From Actinomycetota bacterium (GTDB taxonomy: Bacteria; Actinomycetota; Coriobacteriia; Anaerosomatales; Anaerosomataceae), in contig SBEH01000001.1 in the NCBI GenBank assembly GCA_009668945.1, positions 243,776 to 307,775 of the forward strand: DNA of 64,000 bases, read 5' to 3'. The notes below the pieces were generated by a model. That model worked only from the letters and a program-made list of their open reading frames with translations, did no database searches and was not told where the DNA came from. The translations under genes and the position numbers were made by a program. Within the stretch, counting starts at the first letter, position 1. Each line of letters opens with the position of its first letter. Shown here in pieces: positions 20,496 through 29,271 of the stretch.

Positions 20496-22595
20496 ATGCG
20501 CACCCCGAGCGCAACGCCCTGCGCGCAACCGCCACCGGCCGCCAACACCGAAGCGTCCGCCCTCCGTGGTCTGAACGAGGCGCAGCGCGCTGCAGCCACG
20601 CACGGCAGCGGACCGCTGCTGATCGTCGCTGGAGCGGGTACGGGCAAGACGACCACGCTGGCTCACCGGGTCGCCCACCTCATCGCCGAAGGCATGTCCC
20701 CGGGACGCATCCTGTTGCTCACCTTCACCCGGCGCGCCGCCGAGGAGATGCTGCGCCGGGTCGACTCACTGCTGCGCACGTCGGCCGGCCCGGACGGCAT
20801 GCCCTCCGCGGTCTCGGGCGCGCGTGCGTGGGGCGGCACGTTCCACGCGGTGGCAACACGCCTGCTGCGCATCCACGGCGAGTCGATCGGGCTCCCGCCG
20901 GGCTTCACTATCCTCGACCGGCCGGACTCCGAGGACCTCATGCACGCGGTCCGGACCTCGCTCGACATCGGGACGAAGGCCAGGCGGTTCCCGCAGAAGG
21001 CGACGTGCCTCGACATCTACTCTCGGTGCGTGAACGCCGCCGAACCGCTCGACTGCGTCCTCAAGACACGCTTCCCTTGGTGCCGCGACGATGCCGACGA
21101 CCTCAAGCGGCTCTTCGCCGGCTACGTCGACCGCAAGGAGTCGCGACACGTGCTCGACTACGACGACCTCTTGCTGTTCTGGCGCGGGATGCTCGCCGAT
21201 CCGGCTCTCGGTGAGATCGTCCGCGGTCACTTCGATGCGGTGTTGGTGGACGAGTACCAGGACACCAACGCCCTGCAGGCCGACATCGTGGCGCTGCTGC
21301 GACCTGACGGCACCGGCATCACCGCGGTCGGCGACGATGCCCAGGCGATCTACGGCTTCCGCGCCGCCACCGTCCGCAACATCCTCGACTTCCCCGCCCG
21401 CTTCGAGGGTGCGACCGTGCTAGCTCTTGAGCAGAACTACCGCAGCACGGCACCTGTGCTCGATGCGACGAACGCCGTGATCGCCGAGGCCGCCGAGCGG
21501 TACGAGAAGAACCTCTGGACGGCACGCGAGGGCGGCTCGGCACCGGCGTTGGTGACCTGCCGTGACGAACACGAACAGACCGCGTACGTCATAGAGCGCA
21601 TCCTCGGCCACCGCGAGGAGGGAACGCCACTGAAGGAGCAGGCCGTCCTGTTCCGCGCGATGCACCACTCGATGGAACTCGAACTCGAGCTGCAGCGTCG
21701 CAACATCCCCTTCGTCAAGTACGGCGGTCTCAAGTTCGTGGAGATGGCGCACGTGAAGGATCTCGTCGCTTTCCTCCGCCTCGCGGAGAACCCGAACGAC
21801 GAAATCGCGGCGCTCCGGGTGCTCGGTCTGCTGCCGGGAATCGGTCCGCGCACGGCATCCACGCTCACCGAGGTGCTCACCGCCAGCGGAGGCGACTTCG
21901 AGGCGTGGGTGGGTTCCGACGTCCCGTCCCCGGCGCGGCCGCTGTGGCCCGCGTTCGTAGCGCTCATGCGCGCGCTCGCAAGCGCGCCCGCCGACGAGGT
22001 CGGACCGCAGCTATCGGCGGCGCGTACGTTCTACGCCCCTCTCGCCGAGCAGCGCTACGACAACGCCCAGGCGCGCTTGGCGGACCTCGAGCAGGTGGAG
22101 ATGCTGGGCTCCCGCTTCGCCAGCCGCAGCTCGTTTCTGACCGAGCTCACCCTCGACGCGCCCCAGTGGACGGGCGGCTTCGCGGGGCCGCCGCTGCTCG
22201 ACGAGGACTACCTCATCCTCTCTACTATGCACTCGGCCAAGGGGCTGGAGTTCGACGTGGTGTACGTCATCCACGCCGCCGACGGCAGCATCCCGTCGGA
22301 CATGTCCACCGGCAGCGTCGAGGAGATCGAGGAGGAGCGGAGGCTCTTCTACGTCGCCTGCACGCGCGCTCGCGATGCGCTGTACGTGACGCACCCTCTG
22401 CGCTACTACGCGGCCGGTCGCGGCCGCTCCGACGCGTATGGGTACGCGCAACGCACGCGATTCGTCCCCGACCGCCTGCGACCGCTGTTCGCCGAGTGCC
22501 AGGCAGCGCCTTCTGAGGGCGACATTGACGCCCCGGCGGCCGTTGCCACGACCACGGCGGACATCCGCGCGAGCGTCCGCGCGATGTGGGGGTGA
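20496..22595 (+). CDS. UvrD/PcrA-type superfamily 1 DNA helicase
   Basis: A 3'-5' DNA helicase for repair or replication-fork processing. The 699-residue protein has the Q-motif LNEAQRAA, Walker A AGAGTGKTTT, motif II DEYQDTN, motif III GDDAQAIYGFRAA, motif IV QNYRS, motif V STMHSAKGLEFDVVYV and motif VI YVACTRARD. Start is ATG 20496, seven bases after GGAGG. It is slightly shorter than typical UvrD/PcrA and lacks an obvious C-terminal RNA-polymerase-binding extension. A consensus LexA box upstream indicates induction by DNA damage. Confidence 0.93.
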   Translation: MRTPSATPCAQPPPAANTEASALRGLNEAQRAAATHGSGPLLIVAGAGTGKTTTLAHRVAHLIAEGMSPGRILLLTFTRRAAEEMLRRVDSLLRTSAGPDGMPSAVSGARAWGGTFHAVATRLLRIHGESIGLPPGFTILDRPDSEDLMHAVRTSLDIGTKARRFPQKATCLDIYSRCVNAAEPLDCVLKTRFPWCRDDADDLKRLFAGYVDRKESRHVLDYDDLLLFWRGMLADPALGEIVRGHFDAVLVDEYQDTNALQADIVALLRPDGTGITAVGDDAQAIYGFRAATVRNILDFPARFEGATVLALEQNYRSTAPVLDATNAVIAEAAERYEKNLWTAREGGSAPALVTCRDEHEQTAYVIERILGHREEGTPLKEQAVLFRAMHHSMELELELQRRNIPFVKYGGLKFVEMAHVKDLVAFLRLAENPNDEIAALRVLGLLPGIGPRTASTLTEVLTASGGDFEAWVGSDVPSPARPLWPAFVALMRALASAPADEVGPQLSAARTFYAPLAEQRYDNAQARLADLEQVEMLGSRFASRSSFLTELTLDAPQWTGGFAGPPLLDEDYLILSTMHSAKGLEFDVVYVIHAADGSIPSDMSTGSVEEIEEERRLFYVACTRARDALYVTHPLRYYAAGRGRSDAYGYAQRTRFVPDRLRPLFAECQAAPSEGDIDAPAAVATTTADIRASVRAMWG

Positions 22596-22680
22596 GGCTC
22601 GCTCAGGCTTCTCGCGCTCCCTACCGCGCGCCTGCGGCATGTGTCACTCTGATTTCCGAACGTGCGAATGGGGGTGCCGG

Positions 22681-23376
22681 GTGACGCATGCGGTCGAGGT
22701 CGAGGGTCTGACCCGCGAGTACATCATGGGTGGCGAGCCGCTTGTCGTCCTGCGTGGCGTGACACTCTCCATAGAGCCCGGCGAGATCGTGTGCGTCATG
22801 GGCCCGTCGGGATCGGGCAAGTCCACACTCCTCAACATCGTCGGGGGCCTCGACCGTCCCACGGCGGGAACCGTGCGGATAGAGGGTGCGGACCTCGCCG
22901 AGATGGACGACGAACGTCTCGCGATCTACCGCCGAAAGCAGGTCGGCTTCCTGTTCCAATCGTTCAATCTCATTCCGACCATGACCGCGCGCCGCAATGT
23001 CGAACTCCCCCTGCTCTTCGCCGGCGCATCGCCCGCCGAGCGTACGCAGCGCGCAGTTGCCGCGCTCGAGTCCGTCGGCCTCGGCCATCGGATCGACCAC
23101 AAGCCCACGGAACTCTCGGGCGGCGAACAGCAGCGGGCGGCGATGGCCAGAGCGATCGTGAACGAACCGGCGATCGTGCTTGCCGACGAACCGACGGGCA
23201 ACCTCGACTCGCGCACCGGCCACGAGATTCTCGGCCTGATGCGCGAGATGAACGACGCGGGCCGCACGCTGCTCATCACCACCCATGACCGCGCCATCGC
23301 CGAGTCGGTGGCCGACCGGATCATCACCATCGTCGACGGATCGATCGAGAGCATCGAGCAAGGAGGCACCTCGTGA
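22681..23376 (+). CDS. ABC transporter ATPase, MacB/LolD type
   Basis: The 231-residue ATPase has Walker A GPSGSGKST, a Q-loop in GFLFQSFNLIP, signature LSGGEQQR, Walker B VLADEPTGNLD and H-loop THD. QSFNL and EPTGNLDS are typical of the LolD/MacB/FtsE group that works with FtsX-like permeases in mechanotransmission or lipoprotein handling rather than solute uptake. The start is taken as GTG 22681. It overlaps the next gene by 4 nt (GTGA) and leads a four-gene operon. Confidence 0.92.
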   Translation: MTHAVEVEGLTREYIMGGEPLVVLRGVTLSIEPGEIVCVMGPSGSGKSTLLNIVGGLDRPTAGTVRIEGADLAEMDDERLAIYRRKQVGFLFQSFNLIPTMTARRNVELPLLFAGASPAERTQRAVAALESVGLGHRIDHKPTELSGGEQQRAAMARAIVNEPAIVLADEPTGNLDSRTGHEILGLMREMNDAGRTLLITTHDRAIAESVADRIITIVDGSIESIEQGGTS

Positions 23377-24326
23377 GTCATGTCCGAAAGGTACGGATCG
23401 CTGCGCTGCTTCTCACCGCAACGCTGGTGGTGAGCCCGGCCGCCGCCTACGCCGATCACGAGTCGGACCCGGCGACCGACACGACCCTGCCCCCCACCAC
23501 CGGCGGCGCGCCGGCAGTCACCCCCACTCCGGCTCCCGTGGTCGTCGTGCGCGCATACGCCACCTCGCCCGAGCGCGTCACGGTGGGCTCTGCATTCGAC
23601 CTGACGCTCACGCTGTACAACGCTACGAACCGTCGCGCGGACAACGTGGTCGTCTCGCTCGGACAGGCCGCTGCGGGCGCGACCGCGACTCCTGCGGGCC
23701 TCGCCGTCCTCGGCACCGGCAACGCGAAGTACCTCGGCACGCTCAAAGGCCAGAAAGAGGCGTCGGTCGCCTTCCGCGTCATGGTACCGCCCGGGACCAC
23801 TCCCGGCGCGCTCACCGTGCCGGTGACCGTGAGCTTCGAGCACCAGAACGCGCGGCAGGAAGTCGCGTACACGATAGGAGTGCTCGCCGAGCGCGATGCC
23901 GTGCTCACGCTTGTCTCCGCGGAGCTGCCCGACTCCGTGATGGTCGGCGAGACTTTCGACGCAAGCTTCGAGATCGGCAACGCGAGCGGCTACGCGCTTT
24001 CCGGCGTCGTCATGAGCGTCGAGGCCGAAGGCGCCGCTATCACCGACGGCACGCTGTTCCTCGGCTCGATGGATGCGGCCACAACCGAAGCCATCGACGT
24101 CACCGTCACCCCGGAGAAGCCAGGCCCGCTCGAAGTCACCGTGATGGTGAAGTACCGCGACGACTTCGGCCGCGAGCAGACCTTCTCTGACACGCGCACG
24201 GTGCAGGTGGACGACGCGCCCGAGGTCGGGCCGGTCGATGGCGAAGTCGAGCAGCCGGCCGAGGAACGGGACGGCGGCAACTGGTTCGTCCGGTTCATAC
24301 GTGCGCTCTTCGGACTGGGCTCGTAA
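23373..24326 (+). CDS. Secreted protein with CARDB/NEW3-like repeats, partner of ABC permease
   Basis: The 317-residue protein has a signal peptide (about 1-27) and a Pro/Thr-rich linker. Two immunoglobulin-like beta domains (about 58-165 and 168-285; VGSAFDLTLTLYNAT, VGETFDASFEIGNAS) resemble S-layer-associated CARDB/NEW3 modules. The end is hydrophobic and basic (WFVRFIRALFG) and could touch the membrane. It is encoded between the ATPase and the permease with a 4-nt overlap, so it is probably an external accessory subunit of the transporter. Its ligand is unknown. Confidence 0.75.
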   Translation: MSHVRKVRIAALLLTATLVVSPAAAYADHESDPATDTTLPPTTGGAPAVTPTPAPVVVVRAYATSPERVTVGSAFDLTLTLYNATNRRADNVVVSLGQAAAGATATPAGLAVLGTGNAKYLGTLKGQKEASVAFRVMVPPGTTPGALTVPVTVSFEHQNARQEVAYTIGVLAERDAVLTLVSAELPDSVMVGETFDASFEIGNASGYALSGVVMSVEAEGAAITDGTLFLGSMDAATTEAIDVTVTPEKPGPLEVTVMVKYRDDFGREQTFSDTRTVQVDDAPEVGPVDGEVEQPAEERDGGNWFVRFIRALFGLGS

Positions 24327-24328
24327 AC

Positions 24329-25636
24329 ATGCGCTTCCGCGACCTATCCTTCCTCGTCGTCTCGAACCTGAGGCGGATGAAGCTGAGGCTCGCGCTAACC
24401 TCGCTCGGCGTCGTCATCGGCACCGCGGCGATTGTGCTCATGCTCTCTCTCGGCATAGGACTGCAGGCGAACATGACGGCGTCGCTCGGGGATCTGGGCG
24501 CGGCCACACACATCAACGTCATGGGCGGCGGAATGGGTCCGATGGGCACCGAGGGCGTCGTGCTGAACGACGAGATGGTCGAGCAGTTCGGGGCGATCGA
24601 ACACGTCGAGGCAGTGCTTCCGAGCACGTATGTCTTCTCCATCCAGGACGTGCGCTACCGCCGCTACCAGGCCTACCTCAACACCATGGGCGTACCGATG
24701 GACGCCTTCGAGAAGTTCGGCTACGAGCTCGAGGAGGGCCGCCTGCCGCGCAACAACAAGGAGATTCTTCTAGGTGCGGTGATTCCCACCTCGTTCAGCT
24801 TTGCGAGCGATGACCTGTTCATGGGTGGCACCACGCCGACCGCGCCTGAACTCGACTTGCTCGGCAAGCGGCTCACTGCCAAGGTCGTGACGTACCCCAC
24901 CGAGGACGAGTACAAGAGCGACCCGAACGCGCCGGCCAAAGAGGAGAAGCGCAAGTTCACCGTGGTGGGCATCCTCGCGCCGAGCGACATGCAGACCGAC
25001 CAGACCGCGTACGTGACGATGGACGCGGCAATCGACCTGAACGACCTGGACAAGCGCAAGGTTTCCTACGAGAACGTGATCGTGAAGGCGGATTCGGTGA
25101 ACTCCGTGGCCGAGGTGGAGCAAACCATCATGGACATGGGCTTCTACACCTTCTCCGCGCGTTCGATACAAGACCAGCTCAAGTCGGTCTTCCTCATCAT
25201 CCAGGGCGTGCTCGGAGCACTCGGCGCCATCGCGATGCTCGTTGCCGCGCTGGGCATCACCAACACGATGACCATGTCTATCTACGAGCGCACACGTGAG
25301 ATCGGGATCATGAAGGCCGTTGGCGCGTCGAACCGCCAGATCAAGCGCGTATTCCTCGGCGAGGCCGCGATCATCGGCATGCTGGGAGGAACCGGCGGCC
25401 TGCTCTTCTCGGCAGCCGGAGCTGCGCTGGCGAACCTCTTCGTGCAGGCACTCATCGCTTCGCAGACCGCCACCACTGGCGGCGTCAGCACCGAGACGAC
25501 CTCGTTCTTCCAGATACCGGTGTGGCTGGCGATCTTCGCGATCGCCTTCGCCGCCGGGGTCGGCCTCCTGGCCGGCGTGCTTCCGGCGGTCCGTGCCGCC
25601 AATCTCGACCCCTTGACGGCCCTTCGACACGAGTGA
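24329..25636 (+). CDS. ABC transporter permease, MacB/FtsX type
   Basis: The 435-residue permease starts with a membrane helix (about 20-43), has a large external MacB-type core domain (about 44-285), and then three helices (about 288-320, 345-375, 395-420), ending in VRAANLDPLTALRHE. Motifs GVVIGTAAIVLMLSLGIGL and YERTREIGIMKAVGAS are typical of the FtsX fold. It works with the ATPase encoded two genes upstream. The cargo is unknown; antibiotic or lipoprotein extrusion and cell-envelope signalling are possible. Confidence 0.9.
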   Translation: MRFRDLSFLVVSNLRRMKLRLALTSLGVVIGTAAIVLMLSLGIGLQANMTASLGDLGAATHINVMGGGMGPMGTEGVVLNDEMVEQFGAIEHVEAVLPSTYVFSIQDVRYRRYQAYLNTMGVPMDAFEKFGYELEEGRLPRNNKEILLGAVIPTSFSFASDDLFMGGTTPTAPELDLLGKRLTAKVVTYPTEDEYKSDPNAPAKEEKRKFTVVGILAPSDMQTDQTAYVTMDAAIDLNDLDKRKVSYENVIVKADSVNSVAEVEQTIMDMGFYTFSARSIQDQLKSVFLIIQGVLGALGAIAMLVAALGITNTMTMSIYERTREIGIMKAVGASNRQIKRVFLGEAAIIGMLGGTGGLLFSAAGAALANLFVQALIASQTATTGGVSTETTSFFQIPVWLAIFAIAFAAGVGLLAGVLPAVRAANLDPLTALRHE

Positions 25637-25648
25637 TGGAGGAGTGAC

Positions 25649-26440
25649 ATGCGCGGAATCCTCAGCATGCTTCTCGGCCTGGTGAGGCCAGGAAAGGGCA
25701 TCGACAACGCAGGCGACGCGGTGAAGTGGCTGTGGATCCCCTTCGCAGCGCTCCTCATCGTCTCGGTGGCGATCAAGGTGTCCATCGCCACGCCGATGTT
25801 GCTGGAGGCGCAGATCGCGCAGGCCGATGCCGCCTTCCAGAAGGACATGGAGTCCTGGCCGGAGGAAGAGAGAAAGAACTACGAGAAGCAGCAGGCCGAG
25901 GCTGAGGCAAGCGGTGACTTCACGCAGGAAGACCCGATGGCGGCGGCTGGCGGGATCGCCTCGACGGCCGCGCTCGTCTTCGGCGTGCTCGGCGCAGGTG
26001 TTGCGATCGTCTACATCGCCACGTTCTTCTTCGTCGCCGCCAAGACGTGGGCCAACCCGGTGAAGTACACGACGATGCTCACTGTGGCCGCACTCGTGAT
26101 GACACCACAGGCGCTACGCAACGTGATCCAGGCAGCCTACATGAGCGCGACCGGGATCTGGCTCCAGCACGCGGGTTTGGGCGCACTGGTCGCGCCAGCC
26201 GACATCACCCAAGCTCCCGGTGCGGCCTATGCCGTCCTCTCTCAGATCGACATCTTCGTGCTCTGGAGCCTAGTTCTGCTGCTGGGAGCGCTCCGCTCCA
26301 GGACGGTGGGCATCGAGAAGAAGCGTGCACTCACCTCGCTGGGCGTGTTCGTAGTGATCACCGGCCTGCTGCAAGCCGTGCCCACCCTGATCTCGGGCCT
26401 GTTCATGGGCGGCGGGGGCGGGAGTGTCCGCGCGATGTAG
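25649..26440 (+). CDS. Yip1-like multi-pass membrane protein
   Basis: The 263-residue protein has helices at about 28-45, 98-128, 138-160, 195-215 and 228-250, and a charged soluble stretch (about 55-95) between the first and second. The gene order ATPase, CARDB-like protein, permease, Yip1-like protein suggests it is a further subunit of the same system, 12 nt after the permease. It ends in a glycine-rich tail. The family assignment is from pattern and context only. Confidence 0.6.
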   Translation: MRGILSMLLGLVRPGKGIDNAGDAVKWLWIPFAALLIVSVAIKVSIATPMLLEAQIAQADAAFQKDMESWPEEERKNYEKQQAEAEASGDFTQEDPMAAAGGIASTAALVFGVLGAGVAIVYIATFFFVAAKTWANPVKYTTMLTVAALVMTPQALRNVIQAAYMSATGIWLQHAGLGALVAPADITQAPGAAYAVLSQIDIFVLWSLVLLLGALRSRTVGIEKKRALTSLGVFVVITGLLQAVPTLISGLFMGGGGGSVRAM

Positions 26441-26458
26441 CGGGCGCGGCGACCCCCG

Positions 26459-27010
26459 TCAGCCCAGCAGGTCCAGGATCGTCGCGCTCGCCTCGAGCAC
26501 GCTCACGTGCATGAACGCCTCCTCGAGGCTAGCTCCGCGCGCGAAGGGCCCGTGCGTCCGCAGTACCGCGATGGGCGCGCTCCGGAGTGCATCGGAAAGC
26601 ACCGTGGCGGCCTCGGGCGAGGCGATCGTCGTGGCGGCGCTCACCACCGGCACCGTTCCGAGCACGTAGAGACCTTCCGAATCGGCAGGCTCGATCGTGT
26701 CGTGGGCGAAGCTGCGTGCGACCGTGTGCGGCGGGTGTGCATGCACGATCGCGCGCGCGTCGGTGGCAGCGTAGATGGCGCGGTGCACCACGAGCTCGCG
26801 GCTGCACCGCTCGTCCGCGGCACAGGGCTCGATACCGGTCTCGATGAGGTCGTCTTCAGTGAGGCGGCCGAGCATCGATCCGCGACGGGTGATGATCACC
26901 CGCGAACCGTCGCGGATGCTCATGTTGCCCCCGTGGCTCGTAGTGAGCCCGGCCACGAAGAGGTCGCGGCCGACGTCGCGGAAAATGCGGATCAGCTCAC
27001 GGTCGATCAT
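26459..27010 (-). CDS. Class II aldolase/adducin-family protein
   Basis: The 183-residue protein resembles L-fuculose-phosphate or ribulose-phosphate aldolases/epimerases. It shows SHGGNMS (substrate phosphate region), a Zn-ligand block HAHPPHT and RTHGPFARG. The start is ATG 27010, preceded by GGGGG; it overlaps the end of the phosphofructokinase gene by 14 nt, so the two are translationally coupled. The exact sugar is unknown; methylthioribulose-phosphate salvage or fuculose-type cleavage are options. Confidence 0.8.
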   Translation of the reverse strand: MIDRELIRIFRDVGRDLFVAGLTTSHGGNMSIRDGSRVIITRRGSMLGRLTEDDLIETGIEPCAADERCSRELVVHRAIYAATDARAIVHAHPPHTVARSFAHDTIEPADSEGLYVLGTVPVVSAATTIASPEAATVLSDALRSAPIAVLRTHGPFARGASLEEAFMHVSVLEASATILDLLG

Positions 27011-28259
27011 CGAGGGGGCCCCCTGCGCACTTCCCGTCCGACAGCATTCCCTGGTACTCGAGGGCACGCGCAAGGCGGTAGAAGTCGCTGTCGCGGTCGA
27101 TGAAGCGTACGCGGGTCTTCATGGTCTCGGCGTCGATGAGCATGTCGAACGGCACGTACTTGAGCGAAAGCTGGTCCTCCACGCTCACCATCACGCCCGA
27201 GAGGCCGAGCTCCACGAGCGCACGGTACGCGCCAACGCCGAGTTGTGTGCCCAGCAGCACGTCGAACGCGCTCGGCTCGGCGCAGCGCGCCTCGTAGCCG
27301 ATCTGCTTGCTGCGGACCTTCACGCGGATGCCAGTGCGCTCCTCGTACACGCGCTCCATCTCCTCGGCGAGCACGCGGCCCACCTGCGCGTCGCCGAGCT
27401 TCAGGTTGCCGTGCTCGTCCACCGTCTTGGGACGCAGGTCCTCGGGCAGATGGTCTGCGAGACCCTCGGCGATACAGATGATGCCGTAGCGCCGCCCGTC
27501 CGACTCGCGCTTGAGCATGAGATCGACCAGCTCCTCGGCTTCGGCGCGCGCATCGAAGAGGTCGTCGTAGTCCTCCACCGACATCATCCGCGTGGCCTCG
27601 CCGGCGATGCCCGAGGCGTACGTCAGCCAGCCGGCTTTGCGCCCCATGATCTCGAGCACGTACCAGACCTGCGTGGAGCGCGCGTCCGCGCCGAGATTGC
27701 GGATCTCGGTTGCGGCGAAGTGTGCCGCCGAGAAGAAGCCGAACGTCCAGTCGATTCCGAAGTAGTCGTTGTCTATCGTCTTCGGCAGGTGCACGACCTT
27801 GATGGGCCTCAAGCCTCCGACCACGTTCTGCATCTCCTTGATGTAGTTCGCTGTCTTGAGCGTGTCATCGCCGCCGATGGAGACGAGCGCGTCGATCTGG
27901 TACGCCTCGAACGCCGCGTACACGGCGCGAAGCTTCGCGTTGCGCTTCTCGTCGCCGAGTTCGGCGATCGAACCGACGGGCTTGCCGGGGTTGGCACGCG
28001 ACGTACGCAAGATGATGTCCTTGCGGTTGCGGATCGCCGAGACGTCGTCGCGCGTGAGCCGGATGAAGTTGCAGTCCTCGATGAGCGGGTTGTCAGCCGA
28101 GTAGCTCTCGAGACCCTCGTATCCGTCGTAGAAGCCGATGACCTCGATGCCGCTGTTGAGGAACGAGAGCGCCGCGGCGGAGATCACGGCGTTGGCGGCA
28201 GGCGCCGGCCCCCCACTGAACAGCATGCCTACGCGCTTGATGTCGCTTCCCCCACCCAT
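26997..28259 (-). CDS. 6-phosphofructokinase, likely pyrophosphate-dependent
   Basis: The 420-residue enzyme phosphorylates fructose 6-phosphate in glycolysis. The start is ATG 28259 after GGGAG. The substrate motif reads GGDDT instead of the ATP-type GGDGS, and the next block is PKTIDND instead of PGTIDND. Asp and Lys at these two positions mark the PPi-dependent class, which is reversible. MGRKAGWL is present in the sugar-phosphate site. It follows accA by 46 nt. The genes for fructose-bisphosphate aldolase and acetyl-CoA carboxyltransferase lie upstream on the same strand. Confidence 0.88.
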   Translation of the reverse strand: MGGGSDIKRVGMLFSGGPAPAANAVISAAALSFLNSGIEVIGFYDGYEGLESYSADNPLIEDCNFIRLTRDDVSAIRNRKDIILRTSRANPGKPVGSIAELGDEKRNAKLRAVYAAFEAYQIDALVSIGGDDTLKTANYIKEMQNVVGGLRPIKVVHLPKTIDNDYFGIDWTFGFFSAAHFAATEIRNLGADARSTQVWYVLEIMGRKAGWLTYASGIAGEATRMMSVEDYDDLFDARAEAEELVDLMLKRESDGRRYGIICIAEGLADHLPEDLRPKTVDEHGNLKLGDAQVGRVLAEEMERVYEERTGIRVKVRSKQIGYEARCAEPSAFDVLLGTQLGVGAYRALVELGLSGVMVSVEDQLSLKYVPFDMLIDAETMKTRVRFIDRDSDFYRLARALEYQGMLSDGKCAGGPLDDRP

Positions 28260-28305
28260 GGCTAACTCCCTCTCGTCCTGACGCCGGCGCGAGATCGCGC
28301 GGCAG

Positions 28306-29271
28306 CTACTTGCTCTCCTCGCTGAACACGCCGATCGCACGCAATCTCTCGTACCTGCGCTCCGTCAGATCGCCCGGGTCGACTGCGGCAAGCGACGCAA
28401 GGGCGGACTCGACCCGAAGGCCGACGTCGGCGATCACCCGCGCGGGATCCCGATGCGCGCCGCCGAGCGGCTCCGGCACGATCTCGTCGGCGATCCCAAG
28501 CCGGACGAGGTCATCGGGAGTGAGCGCAAGCGCGGATGCCGACTCGGGTGCACGCGCTGCGTCCTTGTACAGGATGACCGCGCACATCTCCGGCGATATC
28601 ACGGAGTAGTAGGCGTTCTCGAGCATGATGAGGCGGTCGCCGAATCCGATGGCGAGCGCACCCCCGCTTCCCCCTTCGCCGATCCCGACGACCACAACGG
28701 GCACGGGAAGGTCCGACAGCGTGGCCAGGCACTGCGCGATCGCCCACGCCTGGCCGCGCTCCTCGTCTTCGAGACCCGGAGCGGCGCCGGCGGTGTCCAG
28801 GAACGTGACCACCGGCAGGCCGAACTTCGCAGCCGTGCGCATCGCGCGCTCGGCCTTCCGGAATCCCTCCGGATGCGGACTGCCGAAGTTGCGGGCGACG
28901 TTCTCTTTGGTCGTACGTCCTTTGCGGTGACCGATGACCATGACGCGGTGCTCGCCGATGGTGGCAAGCGCGGTCACTATCGCCTGATCGTCGCCGAAGG
29001 CGCGATCGCCGCACAGCTCGACCACGTCGGTGAAGAGCGCTTCGAGGTAGTCGACGGTCTTCGGACGATCGGGGTGGCGGCTGACCTGGACCTTCTCCCA
29101 CGGCGAGAGGGCCGAGTACAGGGTCTCTCGCAGCTGCTCGACCTCGCGCTCGAGGTCCGCGATCTCGGCCCCAAGTTCGGGGAGCGCGGCCATGTCCAGA
29201 CGGCTGAGCTCGGCGAGCTTGTCCTCGAGTTCCGCGAGCGGCCTCTCGAACTCCATCACGTAGCGAGCCAT
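28306..29271 (-). CDS. accA: Acetyl-CoA carboxylase carboxyltransferase subunit alpha
   Basis: AccA forms the carboxyltransferase with AccD and moves carboxylate from biotin to acetyl-CoA, starting fatty acid synthesis. At 321 residues it has the usual length, with an N-terminal helical coiled region (1-60), then blocks GHRKGRTTKENVARNFG, PVVTFLDTAGA, GIGEGGSGGALAIG and YYSVISPEMCA that form the biotin/acetyl-CoA site. Its ATG overlaps the accD stop by one base (TGATG), indicating translational coupling and equal subunit amounts. Confidence 0.95.
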   Translation of the reverse strand: MARYVMEFERPLAELEDKLAELSRLDMAALPELGAEIADLEREVEQLRETLYSALSPWEKVQVSRHPDRPKTVDYLEALFTDVVELCGDRAFGDDQAIVTALATIGEHRVMVIGHRKGRTTKENVARNFGSPHPEGFRKAERAMRTAAKFGLPVVTFLDTAGAAPGLEDEERGQAWAIAQCLATLSDLPVPVVVVGIGEGGSGGALAIGFGDRLIMLENAYYSVISPEMCAVILYKDAARAPESASALALTPDDLVRLGIADEIVPEPLGGAHRDPARVIADVGLRVESALASLAAVDPGDLTERRYERLRAIGVFSEESK

